Counted from the first letter of the stretch, positions 31,104 through 42,305 are shown. The stretch: 64,000 bases of DNA from Photobacterium angustum (GCF_003026365.1 NZ_PYOM01000014.1:62001-126000); one strand, 5' to 3'. Program-made: numbers and translations. Notes: generated by a model not told the origin, from the sequence alone.

Positions 31104-31955
31104 ATGATGTTAATGGTTGTCAGTGGCCGTTCTGGTTCAGGAAAATCTGTCGCATTACGTGTACTTGAAGATCTCGGCTATTACTGTGTCGATAATCTAC
31201 CTGTTACTCTACTGCCGCAATTTGTCAAAGACATTGCCCATACTGAGCAAGATATAGCTGTCAGTATTGATGTACGTAACATGCCTCAGCAACCTGGTGA
31301 AATACAGCGTATTCTCAAATCACTAGAGAACGATGTTGATGTAAACGTTGTTTTTCTCGATGCTGATGATAAAGAGTTGGTTAAACGTTATAGCGAAACT
31401 CGTCGCTTACATCCTTTATCTCGGCAAAATATGACTCTAGAGCAAGCTATTACCTCTGAAAGTGCCATATTAGGTGATTTAAAAGAGCACGCTGATTTAG
31501 TTATCGATACATCGAATAAATCAATTCATGATTTAAGTGAAACCGTTCGTGCTCGTGTGTTAGGCCGAGAAGCAAAAGAGCTGATTCTTGTTTTTGAATC
31601 ATTTGGCTTTAAGCATGGTTTACCTTCAGATGCCGATTATGTATTTGATGTTCGCTTTTTACCCAACCCTCATTGGGTACCAGAACTCAAACCCCAAACA
31701 GGGCTAGATCAAGGGGTAAAAGATTTTCTTTCCAGCCAAAGTGAAGTGAATCAACTCAATTACCAAATTCGTAATTTCATCGAGACTTGGTTGCCAATGC
31801 TTGAAAAAAACAACCGTAGCTATGTCACTGTAGCCATTGGTTGTACTGGCGGCCAACATCGCTCTGTCTATATAGCGCAATCTCTTGCCGACTACTTTGA
31901 GCATCAAGGTCAACAAGTCCAAGTTCGTCACCGCACATTAGAAGAAAAACAATGA
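31104..31955 (+). CDS. rapZ: RNase adapter protein RapZ (YvcJ family ATPase)
   Basis: RapZ in E. coli binds GlmZ/GlmY small RNAs and directs RNase E, thereby sensing glucosamine-6-phosphate. The 283-residue protein has Walker A GRSGSGKS (8-15) and a Walker B-like region. The C-terminal phosphosugar-binding half contains [20 protein letters not shown] and [15 protein letters not shown]. It overlaps npr by 4 nt. Whether the GlmYZ circuit exists here cannot be judged from the window. Confidence 0.96.
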   Translation: MMLMVVSGRSGSGKSVALRVLEDLGYYCVDNLPVTLLPQFVKDIAHTEQDIAVSIDVRNMPQQPGEIQRILKSLENDVDVNVVFLDADDKELVKRYSETRRLHPLSRQNMTLEQAITSESAILGDLKEHADLVIDTSNKSIHDLSETVRARVLGREAKELILVFESFGFKHGLPSDADYVFDVRFLPNPHWVPELKPQTGLDQGVKDFLSSQSEVNQLNYQIRNFIETWLPMLEKNNRSYVTVAIGCTGGQHRSVYIAQSLADYFEHQGQQVQVRHRTLEEKQ

Positions 31956-32224
31956 CAGTCCAACGCGAATTATTTATTAAAAACCGACTCGGCTTACACG
32001 CACGTGCGGCCATTAAACTGGTTGAACTTGCACAAAGCTTTACCGCAGTGATCACCGTGAGTAATGCTGATGTATCAGCTACTGCGGATAGTGTTATGGG
32101 GCTTTTAATGCTTGATTCCGCGCAAGGACAAAAAATCATGGTAAGTGCTGAAGGTTCAGACGAAGTATCAGCACTTAACGCTATTTCCGCTTTAATTGAA
32201 GCCGGCTTTGATGAAGAAAATTAA
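31952..32224 (+). CDS. npr: Phosphocarrier protein NPr (PtsO)
   Basis: NPr relays phosphate from EI-Ntr (PtsP) to PtsN. The 90-residue HPr-like protein has the active-site His at position 16 in [10 protein letters not shown] and the HPr second motif [10 protein letters not shown]. It is the last gene of the rpoN cluster. An inverted repeat 34 nt after the stop (32258-32295) is the nearest structure. Confidence 0.95.
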   Translation: MTVQRELFIKNRLGLHARAAIKLVELAQSFTAVITVSNADVSATADSVMGLLMLDSAQGQKIMVSAEGSDEVSALNAISALIEAGFDEEN

Positions 32225-32513
32225 ACATTACGTTTAAGAATCAATACCACTTACTTTTCAATTACACTTTAAATAATTTTCTCATGTGTAATTGACAACT
32301 AAATCTGAAATTCTGCTTTAATTATCGCTATTATTAATAACTCTGTAGGCAACTGGTGATAACTTTCCGTTAAATAACCTAGTAATTGTGTATGTGATAT
32401 ATGTGAGATGGATAAATCTGCTCATTATACGTAAAACATGTGAGACAAAAGCTAGGTGATTACGTTAAAATTCAGCTTATTGCGCCATCAAAATATAAGT
32501 GGGCCTAATACCT
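32225..32513 (+). other. 289-bp leader region of mgtE
   Basis: This gap contains a 10-bp perfect inverted repeat (32258-32267 with 32286-32295) and three ATGTGA direct repeats at 32392, 32401 and 32438. No gene is evident. A long untranslated leader before a magnesium transporter suggests regulation, but I cannot match it to the M-box or another known element. Confidence 0.5.
32258..32295. repeat. Inverted repeat downstream of npr
   Basis: TCAATTACAC and GTGTAATTGA form a perfect 10-bp stem with an 18-nt loop. No T tract follows on either strand, so it is not a standard terminator. Confidence 0.6.
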
Positions 32514-33875
32514 ATGGCGGATGTATTAGAACAAGATCAAACCCATCAACGACTCCAAGAAGTTAATACTGCATTAGAAAATGGCATGTTTGTCCATGTT
32601 CGCCGACTCCTTCAAGAAATGGAGCCGGAAGATATTGCACATCTGTTGGAAGCCTCTCCTCCGAAAGAACGTCAAGTACTATGGCAACTGACCGATCCTG
32701 AAGAGCAAGGTGAAATCCTTGATGAACTATCTGAAGATGTAAAAGATGGTATCGTCTCGCAAATGGAGCCAGAGAAACTGGCAGCTGTGACCGAGGGGAT
32801 GGAAAGTGATGATGTCGCTTATGTACTACGTAGTCTTCCTGATGAACGTTATCAAGAAGTACTGGCGCAAATGGATAGCACTGATCGTCACCGTATCGAG
32901 AAAGCGCTAGCGTACCCTGAAGATACTGCTGGCGGTATGATGAGTACCGACTTCATCACTATTCGTGGTGATGTTACTGCTGATGTTGTCTTACGTTATT
33001 TGCGTATGCGAGGCGAATTACCTGAAGCAACAGATGCTTTATATGTCGTTGATAGCAACGAAGCCTTAATTGGTCATTTATCTCTTGCTGCACTAATTAC
33101 GACACAGCCTGACATTGAAATCAAAGATGTGATGGAAGATGCAGATGAAGCTATTCCTGTCGATATGCCTGATAGTGAAATAGCTAATTTGTTTGAACGT
33201 CGTAACTGGGTTTCAGCGCCAGTTGTCGATCAAAATAATCTATTGCTTGGTCGTATTACTATTGATGACGTGGTCGATCTCATTCGTGAAGAAGCCGAAC
33301 ACTCAATGATGAGTATGGCAGGTATGGATGATGATGAAGATACCTTTGCGCCAGTTTTAAAGTCAGCCAAAAGTCGAAGTATTTGGCTTGGTGTTAACGT
33401 TTTAACAGCATTAGCGGCAGCATCTGTTTCCAACATGTTTGAAAACACTTTACAACAGATGGCTACCGTTGCTGTATTGATGACTATCGTCCCATCAATG
33501 GGCGGTGTTGCAGGTAACCAAACCGTCGCTCTGGTTATTCGTGGTTTAGCCGTTGGTCACATCGGTGATACCAACACCCGCTGGCTACTAAGTAAAGAGG
33601 CCCGTGTTGGTTTAATTAATGGTTTTGTTTGGGCGTTAATTATCGGTGCGGTTGTCGTAGTCTGGAAAGGCAGCTTTATGCTGGGAGCGATAATGGCCGG
33701 CGCAATGCTTGCTAACTTATTTGTTGCCGGTGTTGCAGGTGTATTGATCCCGATTGGATTGAAAAAACTCAAGATCGATCCAGCATTAGCTGGCGGTATG
33801 GCATTAACGACTTGTACTGATATTGTCGGTTTAATGGTATTCCTTGGTCTTGCGACTATCTTCATTACACCGTAA
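32514..33875 (+). CDS. mgtE: Magnesium transporter MgtE
   Basis: MgtE is a dimeric Mg2+ channel gated by cytoplasmic Mg2+ binding. With ATG 32514 the product is 453 residues; a GTG five codons upstream is less likely. The architecture is complete: an N domain of short helical repeats (about 20-130), two CBS domains (about 135-255, including YPEDTAGGMMSTDFITI), a plug helix, and five C-terminal transmembrane helices with MGGVAGNQTVALVIRGLAVG in the pore region. It is monocistronic, with a terminator 30 nt downstream. Confidence 0.95.
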   Translation: MADVLEQDQTHQRLQEVNTALENGMFVHVRRLLQEMEPEDIAHLLEASPPKERQVLWQLTDPEEQGEILDELSEDVKDGIVSQMEPEKLAAVTEGMESDDVAYVLRSLPDERYQEVLAQMDSTDRHRIEKALAYPEDTAGGMMSTDFITIRGDVTADVVLRYLRMRGELPEATDALYVVDSNEALIGHLSLAALITTQPDIEIKDVMEDADEAIPVDMPDSEIANLFERRNWVSAPVVDQNNLLLGRITIDDVVDLIREEAEHSMMSMAGMDDDEDTFAPVLKSAKSRSIWLGVNVLTALAAASVSNMFENTLQQMATVAVLMTIVPSMGGVAGNQTVALVIRGLAVGHIGDTNTRWLLSKEARVGLINGFVWALIIGAVVVVWKGSFMLGAIMAGAMLANLFVAGVAGVLIPIGLKKLKIDPALAGGMALTTCTDIVGLMVFLGLATIFITP

Positions 33876-33906
33876 AAAGCAGCTCTTTCCTATAACAGGA
33901 ATAAAC

Positions 33907-33939
33907 AAAAAAGCCCGAATCTTACAGATTCGGGCTTTT
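33907..33939. terminator. Bidirectional terminator between mgtE and pmbA
   Basis: AAAAGCCCGAATC-TTACA-GATTCGGGCTTTT gives a 13-bp stem with A and T tracts on both sides, between convergent mgtE and pmbA. Confidence 0.92.
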
Positions 33940-33962
33940 CGTTTTAATCAATTTAGCAAAAA

Positions 33963-35306
33963 TTACTCACCAGCAATCTTCATTGAATCTAATAACATCG
34001 AGCCTGTTAAGATCTGACTGCGAGTTTCAGTATCATTACCAATAGCAACAATATTCTGCATCATATCTTTTAAATTACCTGCAATCGTAATTTCAGACAC
34101 TGGATATTGAATTTGACCGTTCTCAACCCAGAAACCTGCTGCGCCACGCGAGTAATCACCCGTTACGATATTCACCCCTTGACCCATTAGCTCTGTAACT
34201 AATAAACCACGATCCATCTTCTTCAGCATTTGCTCAAAAGACTCACCGGTCGATTTAACCATCCAGTTATGAATACCACCAGCATGACCTGTTGGCTGCA
34301 TATTCATTTTACGAGCAGCGTAGCTGGTCAGTAAGTAAGTTTGCAACACACCGTCAGTAATGATCTCACGATCATAAGTGGCTAAACCTTCACTATCAAA
34401 TGGGGTACTTGCCATACCACGCAAAATATGTGGGCGCTCGCTAATACCTAACCACTCAGGGAAAATTTGTTCACCTAACTTATCAACTAAGAAAGAAGAT
34501 TTACGGTACAGATTAGCACCACTGATCCCCATCACTAAGTGACCAAACAAGCCTGTTGCGATATCAGCAGCAAACATTACAGGTGCTTCACGGGTTGTCA
34601 GTTTCTGCGCATCAACACGTCCCACAGTTCGCTCGGCTGCATGGCGACCAACACGCTCTGGTGTCCACATCTCAGAGGCTAAACGTGAAGTGGTATAGCT
34701 ATAATCTCGTTCCATCTCACCGTTTTTGCCTTCAGCAATCACACAACAACTGATGCTGTGACGACTTGAGGCATAACTTGCCAACATGCCGTGGCTATTA
34801 CCATAAACACGGACACCGTAATGGCTATCATAACTTGCGCCATCACTTTGTTTAATACGAGGATCATAATCTAATGCGGCTTCTTCTGCTGCAATAGCAA
34901 TCGCGGCTGCGCGATCTGGCTCTGGTTCATCTGGGTGGAATAAATCCAAATCAGGAATATCATTTGCCATTAACTCTTTCGGTCCAGGCCCTGCAAAAGG
35001 ATCTTCCGAAGTGTAATTAGCAATATCAAGTGCGGCTGCTACTGTCTGAGCAATTGCTGATTCACTTAAATCAGAAGTTGATGCGCTGCCTTTGCGATTT
35101 CCGCGATAAACAGTGATCCCTAATGCGCCATCACTATTAAATTCAACATTCTCAACATCACACATACGTGTAGAGACACTGATCCCTGTTGTTTTGTTAA
35201 TGGCTACTTCGGCGGCATCCGCTTGTTTACCGGCGACTTCCAGTGCTTTCGCAACCGCAGCTTCCAGTTCAACACGCTGCTGGGCTACCTGTTCTCTTAC
35301 GTCCAT
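33963..35306 (-). CDS. pmbA: Metalloprotease subunit PmbA (TldE)
   Basis: PmbA/TldE forms a heterodimer with TldD that degrades unfolded peptides and matures peptides such as microcin B17. The 447-residue protein has the family blocks [20 protein letters not shown] and a C-terminal [20 protein letters not shown]. It lacks the HEXXXH zinc site, as expected, since that is on TldD (36042-37487). Here the two subunits are near each other but separated by divergent darP. Confidence 0.95.
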   Translation of the reverse strand: MDVREQVAQQRVELEAAVAKALEVAGKQADAAEVAINKTTGISVSTRMCDVENVEFNSDGALGITVYRGNRKGSASTSDLSESAIAQTVAAALDIANYTSEDPFAGPGPKELMANDIPDLDLFHPDEPEPDRAAAIAIAAEEAALDYDPRIKQSDGASYDSHYGVRVYGNSHGMLASYASSRHSISCCVIAEGKNGEMERDYSYTTSRLASEMWTPERVGRHAAERTVGRVDAQKLTTREAPVMFAADIATGLFGHLVMGISGANLYRKSSFLVDKLGEQIFPEWLGISERPHILRGMASTPFDSEGLATYDREIITDGVLQTYLLTSYAARKMNMQPTGHAGGIHNWMVKSTGESFEQMLKKMDRGLLVTELMGQGVNIVTGDYSRGAAGFWVENGQIQYPVSEITIAGNLKDMMQNIVAIGNDTETRSQILTGSMLLDSMKIAGE

Positions 35307-35419
35307 ACAATCACTTAAGGTTAGAGTTTTGCTTATTGGTTATAGAATAATGTAATTTACGCCCAAAATCGTTATTAAACTGATAAAATAGAGCTATTGA
35401 TAGTGTTAGTGAGCCCATT

Positions 35420-35944
35420 ATGAGCCGTAAAAACAAGAAAGCCCCTTGGGATGAAGAAGAAGAAATCATCTGGGTAAGTAAATCCGAGATGAAACGCGAC
35501 ATGGATGCGCTACAAAAAATTGGTGAGGAGTTAGTTGAATTAACACCTAATGCACTTGCTAAGATGCCGCTTGATGACGAAATGATGGATGCAATTAAAG
35601 ACGCTCAGCGCTTTAATAAAGAAGCACGTCGCCGTCAACTTCAATATATCGGTAAGCAAATGCGCTTTATCGACATTGAACCAATCCAAGCGGCATTAGA
35701 TAAATTACGTAATAAGCACTCTCAGCATACCGTTGCGCTGAAAAAGCTTGAGCTAAAGCGTGATAAGTTAATCGAAAATGGCGATAGCATGATCAATGCT
35801 ATCTTAGTCGATCACCCAGATGCTGATCGCCAACATTTACGCCAGCTTGTTCGCCAAGCAACAAAAGAAAAATCACAAGAGAAGCCAGGTAAGGCTTACC
35901 GTGAAATTTTCCAATATTTAAAATCTTTATATCTAGAAGACTAA
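35420..35944 (+). CDS. darP: Ribosome biogenesis factor DarP (YjgA)
   Basis: DarP (YjgA) is a helical, highly charged protein that associates with late 50S assembly intermediates. The 174 residues carry the family blocks [38 protein letters not shown] and [14 protein letters not shown]. It is divergent from pmbA across 113 bp, a conserved neighbourhood in gamma-proteobacteria, and convergent with tldD. Confidence 0.95.
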   Translation: MSRKNKKAPWDEEEEIIWVSKSEMKRDMDALQKIGEELVELTPNALAKMPLDDEMMDAIKDAQRFNKEARRRQLQYIGKQMRFIDIEPIQAALDKLRNKHSQHTVALKKLELKRDKLIENGDSMINAILVDHPDADRQHLRQLVRQATKEKSQEKPGKAYREIFQYLKSLYLED

Positions 35945-35976
35945 GTGATCACTCACATTTTCTAGCACTGATAAAG

Positions 35977-36016
35977 TAAAAAAAGCCAGCAAAGTTTATC
36001 CCTGCTGGCTTTTTCT
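35977..36016. terminator. Bidirectional terminator between darP and tldD
   Basis: AAAAAGCCAGC and GCTGGCTTTTT form an 11-bp stem flanked by A- and T-rich tracts; it lies between the convergent darP and tldD. Confidence 0.88.
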
Positions 36017-36041
36017 TTATCAAATAGACGTGCGAGAAGAT

Positions 36042-37487
36042 TTACTCAGTGCCGCCTACTGTCATTGAATCAATTTTCAGGGTTGGCTGACCAACACCAA
36101 CAGGTACGCTTTGTCCCGCTTTACCACACACACCTACACCACGGTCGATCTCTAAGTCATTACCAACCATAGAAACTTGCTGCATCGCTTCAATACCGCT
36201 ACCAATTAAAGTCGCACCTTTAATTGGACAAGTGATCTTACCGTTTTCAATTAAGTAAGCTTCTGATGCAGAGAATACAAATTTACCCGATGTGATATCG
36301 ACCTGACCACCACCGAAGTTAGGGGCGTAGATGCCTTTCTTCACACTAGAAATAATTTCTTCTGGTGTATGCTCACCAGGCAGCATGTAAGTGTTTGTCA
36401 TGCGAGGCATAGGTAGATGCGCATATGACTCACGACGACCATTACCGGTAGGCGCTACGCCCATTAGACGTGCGTTAAGCTTATCTTGCATGTAGCCTTT
36501 TAACTTACCGCCTTCCACCAGCACATTGTATTGTGAAGGTGTTCCTTCGTCATCAATGTTAATAGAGCCACGACGATCAACCAGTGTACCGTCATCGACA
36601 ATGGTACATAACGGCGATGTGACTTGCTCACCTAGTTGACCAGAGAACATCGATGAGCCTTTACGGTTAAAATCACCTTCAAGGCCATGGCCGACAGCTT
36701 CGTGTAACAACACACCAGGCCAACCAGCTCCCAAAACCACAGGCATGGTACCTGCAGGAGCTGCGTCTGCTTCTAGGTTAATCAATGCTTGGCGGATAGC
36801 TTCATCAGCAAAATACAATGCTTGGCTTTTACCATCAGTTTCAGTTAAGAACATTTCATAGCCGTAACGACCACCACCACCCGCACTACCACGCTCACGT
36901 TTGTCGCCTTTTTCAACCAGAACACTGATAGATAAACGAACAAGCGGACGAATATCTGCCGCATAAGTGCCATCAAGCGCGGCAACTAACACCTCTTCAT
37001 AGACACCATTGATGCTAACAGACACTTCAGTGACTAATGGCTCTTTAGTGCGAATATAACGGTCAATCTCTTCCAATAATGCAATTTTTTGAAATTTATC
37101 AAGGCTACCTAATGGATTAATAGGCGCATAAATACCCGATGGTGTTAATGGGCTAAAGGTTTGTACTTTGCCATTCCCCCCTTGGCGAACAATACCACGT
37201 GCCGCTTTGGCACTCTGTGTTAGTGCCAATGGGTTTATTTGATCAGAATATGCAAAACCTGTTTTTTCGCCAGCAACCGCACGTACACCTACACCGCGAT
37301 CGATATTAAACGAACCATCTTTAATAATACTGTCTTCCAGTACTAATGACTCATGCCAGCAAGATTGGAAATAAATATCGGCATAATCCACATCTCTTGC
37401 TGCAATTAGCCCAAGGATATTGTGCAGTTCATCGCGGCCAAGACCTGACTGGTCTAGCATGGTATTTTCTACGGTGTTAAGGGTCAT
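36042..37487 (-). CDS. tldD: Metalloprotease TldD
   Basis: TldD is the zinc-bearing subunit of the TldD/TldE protease. The 481 residues include the metal-binding HEAVGH motif at 262-267 followed by [12 protein letters not shown]. Further blocks are [20 protein letters not shown] and the C-terminal [20 protein letters not shown]. It starts 19 nt after nit and probably shares its transcript. Confidence 0.96.
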   Translation of the reverse strand: MTLNTVENTMLDQSGLGRDELHNILGLIAARDVDYADIYFQSCWHESLVLEDSIIKDGSFNIDRGVGVRAVAGEKTGFAYSDQINPLALTQSAKAARGIVRQGGNGKVQTFSPLTPSGIYAPINPLGSLDKFQKIALLEEIDRYIRTKEPLVTEVSVSINGVYEEVLVAALDGTYAADIRPLVRLSISVLVEKGDKRERGSAGGGGRYGYEMFLTETDGKSQALYFADEAIRQALINLEADAAPAGTMPVVLGAGWPGVLLHEAVGHGLEGDFNRKGSSMFSGQLGEQVTSPLCTIVDDGTLVDRRGSINIDDEGTPSQYNVLVEGGKLKGYMQDKLNARLMGVAPTGNGRRESYAHLPMPRMTNTYMLPGEHTPEEIISSVKKGIYAPNFGGGQVDITSGKFVFSASEAYLIENGKITCPIKGATLIGSGIEAMQQVSMVGNDLEIDRGVGVCGKAGQSVPVGVGQPTLKIDSMTVGGTE

Positions 37488-37506
37488 TAATTTGCTCTTA
37501 AATTAT

Positions 37507-38325
37507 TTAGCGCGGTTGAACACAAAATTTAGTATGTTCAGCAACAGGCATGTTAGCGCGGATCTTCTCAGATAATTGTAAATCAATATTGGCAGTCAGA
37601 ACACCGGTGCCTTGCTGCTGACAGGCAACAATTTGCCCCCAAGGATCAATAATCATTGAGTGGCCCCATGTTTCTCGCCCTTCATTATGCTCACCCCATT
37701 GTGCTGCGGCAATCACCCAACACTGAGTTTCAATAGCACGAGCTCGTAATAATACTTCCCAGTGTGCTTTACCTGTTAATTTAGTAAAGGCTGCGGGCAC
37801 AACAATAATATCAGCGCCTTGTCCGCGTAATGCGCTGTATTGCAATGGAAATCTTACATCATAACAAATCGACATCCCGATATTGCCATACGGTGTTTTT
37901 ACGACTTTAAGCTCATCACCCGCTTTAAAAGTATCAGACTCTCGATAGCTGTGGTGTTTATCGGCAACATCGACATCGAACATATGTAATTTATTATAAT
38001 GTTCTTGGAGTTCGCCTTTATCGTTATATAACAAGCTGGTTGATGTGATTGAACCATCAGGTTGCAAGATAGGCATTGAACCCAGTAAAAGCCAAATACC
38101 TAACTTTTCAGTTAATGCTGATAATTCTTTTTGAAATGGGCCATCATTGAGTGGTTCAGCCCATTTCTGGTAATCTGCTTTACTGCCAAAAACTAAAGTA
38201 TTTTCAGGAGTAACAACCAATTTAGCTCCTTGTAGCTGAAGCCCTTTCACTTTCTTTTTTAATTTAGTGAGATTATGTTCAGGATCGGCTCCCGAATTCA
38301 TTTGTACTAAACCAATCTTCGCCAT
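37507..38325 (-). CDS. nit: Carbon-nitrogen hydrolase, nitrilase superfamily (Nit family)
   Basis: This is a predicted cytoplasmic amidase of the Nit1/NitFhit branch; related enzymes hydrolyse deaminated glutathione, but the substrate here is not known. The start at 38325 has AGGAG at 6 nt and gives 272 residues; an ATG two codons upstream is possible. The catalytic triad is visible: E41 (VVTPENTL), K112 (YNKLHMFD) and C154 (MSICYDVRFP). It lies between yhdP and tldD, a conserved vibrio arrangement. Confidence 0.92.
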   Translation of the reverse strand: MAKIGLVQMNSGADPEHNLTKLKKKVKGLQLQGAKLVVTPENTLVFGSKADYQKWAEPLNDGPFQKELSALTEKLGIWLLLGSMPILQPDGSITSTSLLYNDKGELQEHYNKLHMFDVDVADKHHSYRESDTFKAGDELKVVKTPYGNIGMSICYDVRFPLQYSALRGQGADIIVVPAAFTKLTGKAHWEVLLRARAIETQCWVIAAAQWGEHNEGRETWGHSMIIDPWGQIVACQQQGTGVLTANIDLQLSEKIRANMPVAEHTKFCVQPR

Positions 38326-38432
38326 GACCATCTCCTGAGCCTATATTCGTTGCTCGCAATCTCTCTAAGTCTCAATTGCTCTTTCTTTGTTGTACCACTG
38401 ATAAAAATTAACGCAATATATTCATTTATAGC

Positions 38433-41400
38433 TTACTTATTAGGTACGGTATATTCGCCCGATAAACGTGAACGCTCAGTAACATCTGGCGATTGAATCG
38501 GGCCTGTTACTTGGTAATTGACTTGGGTGATCACATCTAACACTGGCGATAACACCGTTGAAATAGCTAACACATATAACGCTGTTTGTGGCGCAACAGC
38601 AAAAGCGGTTAAAACAGGTAAGCCCGAGGTAAAGTCAGGAATAAACTTCACATTTGCATCGACCTTTTCATTCACCAGATCAACCTTACCTTTAATGTAC
38701 ATATCACCGGCTAATGCTTGCATCTTAATATCGTTACTATAAAAGGTGCCTTGCTTAATTGTTCCAGTCCCTTTGATATAGTTAAATGCCAAGCCATTAT
38801 CAAATACCCCCGAGAAATCGAGCTGCATTTTTCGAATAATAGAATCTAAACTAAACAGGCCAAGCAATCGCCCTGCGCCAAATGCACCACTGACCAGCCC
38901 TTTACCAATATCTGTTTTCACGTTGCCATTTAATGTTCGGCGATCTATAGCCCAAGGAGAACCTTGCCATGACGCAGAGATGCTCGTATCAAACGATGCA
39001 TTTTGCACGCCACCTTCAATACCAAAGCGACTTAATAAATCGGTACTATTGTCACCTTTTACCATAAGACTTAACGCCGAATGATTACGGTTATCTTTAA
39101 AATACCAACGTCCATTAGCATCTAATTTGATATTGCTTGAATTAATATTGAACGTTTTCAATGTTAATTGATTTGAGGATTTCTCAAGTACAGCATTGAC
39201 TTGCCCTAATCGATAACCCTGTAGCCATGCATCCGATACCGTAAGTTTAACAGCAGGGATCGCAGCCATTACCTTACGATCTAGCGCTGTGACTATCGGA
39301 GATAATAAAGGAGTCACTTTTTTAGTGACATCAGCTTGCTGCTGAGTAACTGACTTTTTATCTAATTGTGGAAAGTTAAGATGAAGGGATTTAAAGATCG
39401 CATTCACCGTATTTTTCTGATCCCAAGTAATATAGCCTTCAGCTTGTCGGCTCTCTAATTTCGCGGACCACTGATGACCATGTTTGACATGCAAATTAAC
39501 ATCATTCCACACTAACCCGCCCAAGGTTAACTGCTTAACTTTTGCCTCTATCTTATTTGGAATCGGCCATACAATCCCCTCATTACCATGGCTTTTATTA
39601 GTGTTTGATTGTTGCCACTTATTCGCAAAAGCGATCCACGGATCAACATTGAATGCCTTAGTATCAATATTCACCACATGTCCAATACCTAATGTTGGCT
39701 CAATATCTTTTTTACCAATCATCAAATCACTGGCAGCTAATTGTGGTTTTCCATCAATAAGGTTCACACGAACTTGGTAAGCCGCATCAGGCATTTGAAG
39801 TTGCCCATTAAACGTTTGTGCATTGCCATCAACATTCACCGTTATAAACTGCGATTGATTGGGCTTGGGTTGATAAGATAACGGATAGGGCAAATCACTC
39901 TTAATATGGGTAAGAGGTAATATGCTTTTTACTTTGTAAGTAAAAGTATCATTGTTTAAGTCCACCTGAACATCTGCTTTCCAATCACTGCTACCGGATA
40001 GGTGATCTAATAATTGAGCAGGTGTATAAGGTTGTAAACGAGCGATTTGCCAATCACCAGCCACATTTACATTCACTCGATAGTGATCGCTTTCAACATT
40101 ATTACCTGTAAAGCTAAGCCCAATCGGTTGATCAAATAACTTACCACTTAAGCCTTCAGCCTTAATTTTTGCATTATCGAAGATTAAACTACCATTAGTG
40201 TCATCAACAGTCAGAGATGGTGTTTGTAAATCGATACGATTATTTTTAAGAAATACTTGGCCTTTCGCATCTACATCACTGCCGTCAAAAGGAATATCAA
40301 GTGTTAATTTAGCAGTAACAGGTCCATTCACCCTCACCGTTTGTAATGCGCTCCCTACAGAATCGGCTAATGGCGTTTTAAGCATGTACTCTGTAACACC
40401 TTGCCCATTAGCGGCAAGATCAAGTGCTAGTTTCAAATGTCCATCAGGGGCTAATTTTGCCCCACCAATCACATTAGAACCGACGGCTGATAACGTTTTT
40501 ACATGACTAGCATCGATCGTCATGCGATCATTTTTAAAGCCTAAATTAAGATTGAGATCCGTTAATAATGGCCAATCTGGATCAAACTGAAATTTTGCTT
40601 TTTTCAGTGGGACCTTAACTTCAAAGACACCATCGTGATTAGGATAAGGGAATGTGTTTAAAGGACCAAACCAGAGCAGTTCAGCATCTTTCACCGTACC
40701 GCCTTTTATCGCGGTAGCTAGATAATGGGTTAATTTATTACCAAGCGCTGGGCGAGGTAAATAACGCCATGTTTGCCCAGCATCTTTAACAGATGCTTCA
40801 CCATAAAAAGCCAACCATGCAGGCGCTTTTTGATAAAAATCGAGTCTAAATTGCCCTTTTGCATTGAGATCTGGAGTAGCAACACTCAGTTTATCACTCC
40901 ATAAACTGGTGCCTTGATTATCATGTTTCCAATACGCATCAATCGTCGCGTCATTGATGTTTAATGGTTTAGGAAAAACCTTACCATAAGGCAGAGCATC
41001 ATCATCGACTCGAATGTTCACTGTACCTTGTGTTGTATCACCAGCAATACGCGCATTTAACTTATTAATACCAGGTAATAACTGCCACTGCTTAAACGCT
41101 AAATCATCAAGATTTAATGAAAAATGAATCGGCTTATCTTGCTCACCTGCAACCCGAATTTTTGTCACCAGTCCTGTCGGTTGTAACTCGGTGATAGCTT
41201 CCGTAATGCTGTTCGACTTGGGTAAAAAAGATCGCAATGGTAGTAATCGATCTAATTTGATATTGGTCAGTGCCGCTTTCCAATTTACAGGCTGCCATTG
41301 CTTATTAAGTGAAAATTGCGCTGCAACATCAAATTTCGGCCACGATATCTTATCGGTCGTAATATCAAACTTCTCAGTATCAATACGCCATACTCGTTGC

Positions 41401-42305
41401 TGCTTATCAAAGGTAGGATTTAGCGCAACAACACCACCATTAATAATAATTTGGTGAGATTTATGCTGAGTAGTCCAATCAATATGACTTTTGGCAAGTT
41501 GGATCATCGCTGAACTTATCGTACCTTTATCTAACGATAACCACGCTTGCATACTCAATTTACTGTCTGAAATATCAGCGACACCAGTAAATTTTTTATT
41601 TAGCCATGGTGTGACCGAAATGTTTTTTCCTTTGAGGTATAGCGTCCCATTCAGACTAGACAAACTACCTTGTTCGGTAATATCTGCTTTTATGTCAACT
41701 TGGCCTAATGGACTATTTATCAATCCAATTGAACCTTGAGCAAAATGATGCCCTCCCTCATTTCGCCAGTTAAGTTGTGTAACGGCTAAATGTAGTGCTT
41801 TACCTGAAGGAGAAGGTACGGTAACCGTGGCGTTTTTTAATGTGACATTATCAATACGCGTGAAAAAAAACTGTTCTAACCATTTAGCAAAAGAAATATC
41901 AGAAGAGGGTTTTGAAGCACTATGTGGGAGTTGTGTAATATCTAAATCGAATTGCTCAATTTGGACATGTTTAAAGGCGGGTTTAAATGTCATCAATGAC
42001 TGCCAGAAATCCAAATAGATCTCGGCTTGTCCAACCTTAACTAATGGGGCTGAATGGTTATTCTCAGCCACCGATAGTTGATTAAATTTTATTTCAGGGC
42101 CCGATAGCAGCCAGCGTCCATCAATATTTTCTACCGATATTTTCGTATGTGTTTGCTGAGAAAGCCACTGTGCTATTGGCTGACGATAATGGTCAAGGTG
42201 AGGAAGAGAAAAGCGGATAGTACTGATCAAAATAGCCAATGTTACTGCAACAATAACCACTAACCACAATACACCACGTAAGGTTTTTGTCACCATACGG
42301 TTCAC
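38433..42305 (-). CDS. yhdP: AsmA-like envelope protein YhdP
   Basis: YhdP is a very large inner-membrane anchored protein of the TamB/AsmA-like group that, with TamB and YdbH, moves phospholipids to the outer membrane in E. coli. The 1290-residue product has an N-terminal membrane helix (about 11-30). Long beta-rich repeats of the bridge type follow, with a conserved C-terminal region (ALAGDMYIKGKVDLVNEKVD, LPVLTAFAVAPQTALYV). The start is GTG at 42305, with an in-frame ATG at 42296 as alternative. It lies 22 nt after rng. Confidence 0.93.
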   Translation of the reverse strand: MNRMVTKTLRGVLWLVVIVAVTLAILISTIRFSLPHLDHYRQPIAQWLSQQTHTKISVENIDGRWLLSGPEIKFNQLSVAENNHSAPLVKVGQAEIYLDFWQSLMTFKPAFKHVQIEQFDLDITQLPHSASKPSSDISFAKWLEQFFFTRIDNVTLKNATVTVPSPSGKALHLAVTQLNWRNEGGHHFAQGSIGLINSPLGQVDIKADITEQGSLSSLNGTLYLKGKNISVTPWLNKKFTGVADISDSKLSMQAWLSLDKGTISSAMIQLAKSHIDWTTQHKSHQIIINGGVVALNPTFDKQQRVWRIDTEKFDITTDKISWPKFDVAAQFSLNKQWQPVNWKAALTNIKLDRLLPLRSFLPKSNSITEAITELQPTGLVTKIRVAGEQDKPIHFSLNLDDLAFKQWQLLPGINKLNARIAGDTTQGTVNIRVDDDALPYGKVFPKPLNINDATIDAYWKHDNQGTSLWSDKLSVATPDLNAKGQFRLDFYQKAPAWLAFYGEASVKDAGQTWRYLPRPALGNKLTHYLATAIKGGTVKDAELLWFGPLNTFPYPNHDGVFEVKVPLKKAKFQFDPDWPLLTDLNLNLGFKNDRMTIDASHVKTLSAVGSNVIGGAKLAPDGHLKLALDLAANGQGVTEYMLKTPLADSVGSALQTVRVNGPVTAKLTLDIPFDGSDVDAKGQVFLKNNRIDLQTPSLTVDDTNGSLIFDNAKIKAEGLSGKLFDQPIGLSFTGNNVESDHYRVNVNVAGDWQIARLQPYTPAQLLDHLSGSSDWKADVQVDLNNDTFTYKVKSILPLTHIKSDLPYPLSYQPKPNQSQFITVNVDGNAQTFNGQLQMPDAAYQVRVNLIDGKPQLAASDLMIGKKDIEPTLGIGHVVNIDTKAFNVDPWIAFANKWQQSNTNKSHGNEGIVWPIPNKIEAKVKQLTLGGLVWNDVNLHVKHGHQWSAKLESRQAEGYITWDQKNTVNAIFKSLHLNFPQLDKKSVTQQQADVTKKVTPLLSPIVTALDRKVMAAIPAVKLTVSDAWLQGYRLGQVNAVLEKSSNQLTLKTFNINSSNIKLDANGRWYFKDNRNHSALSLMVKGDNSTDLLSRFGIEGGVQNASFDTSISASWQGSPWAIDRRTLNGNVKTDIGKGLVSGAFGAGRLLGLFSLDSIIRKMQLDFSGVFDNGLAFNYIKGTGTIKQGTFYSNDIKMQALAGDMYIKGKVDLVNEKVDANVKFIPDFTSGLPVLTAFAVAPQTALYVLAISTVLSPVLDVITQVNYQVTGPIQSPDVTERSRLSGEYTVPNK

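Noticed and set aside
32225-32513. M-box magnesium riboswitch before mgtE
   Set aside because: An AGGTGA stretch at 32454 recalls one M-box element, but the remaining conserved blocks and the stem layout are not present.
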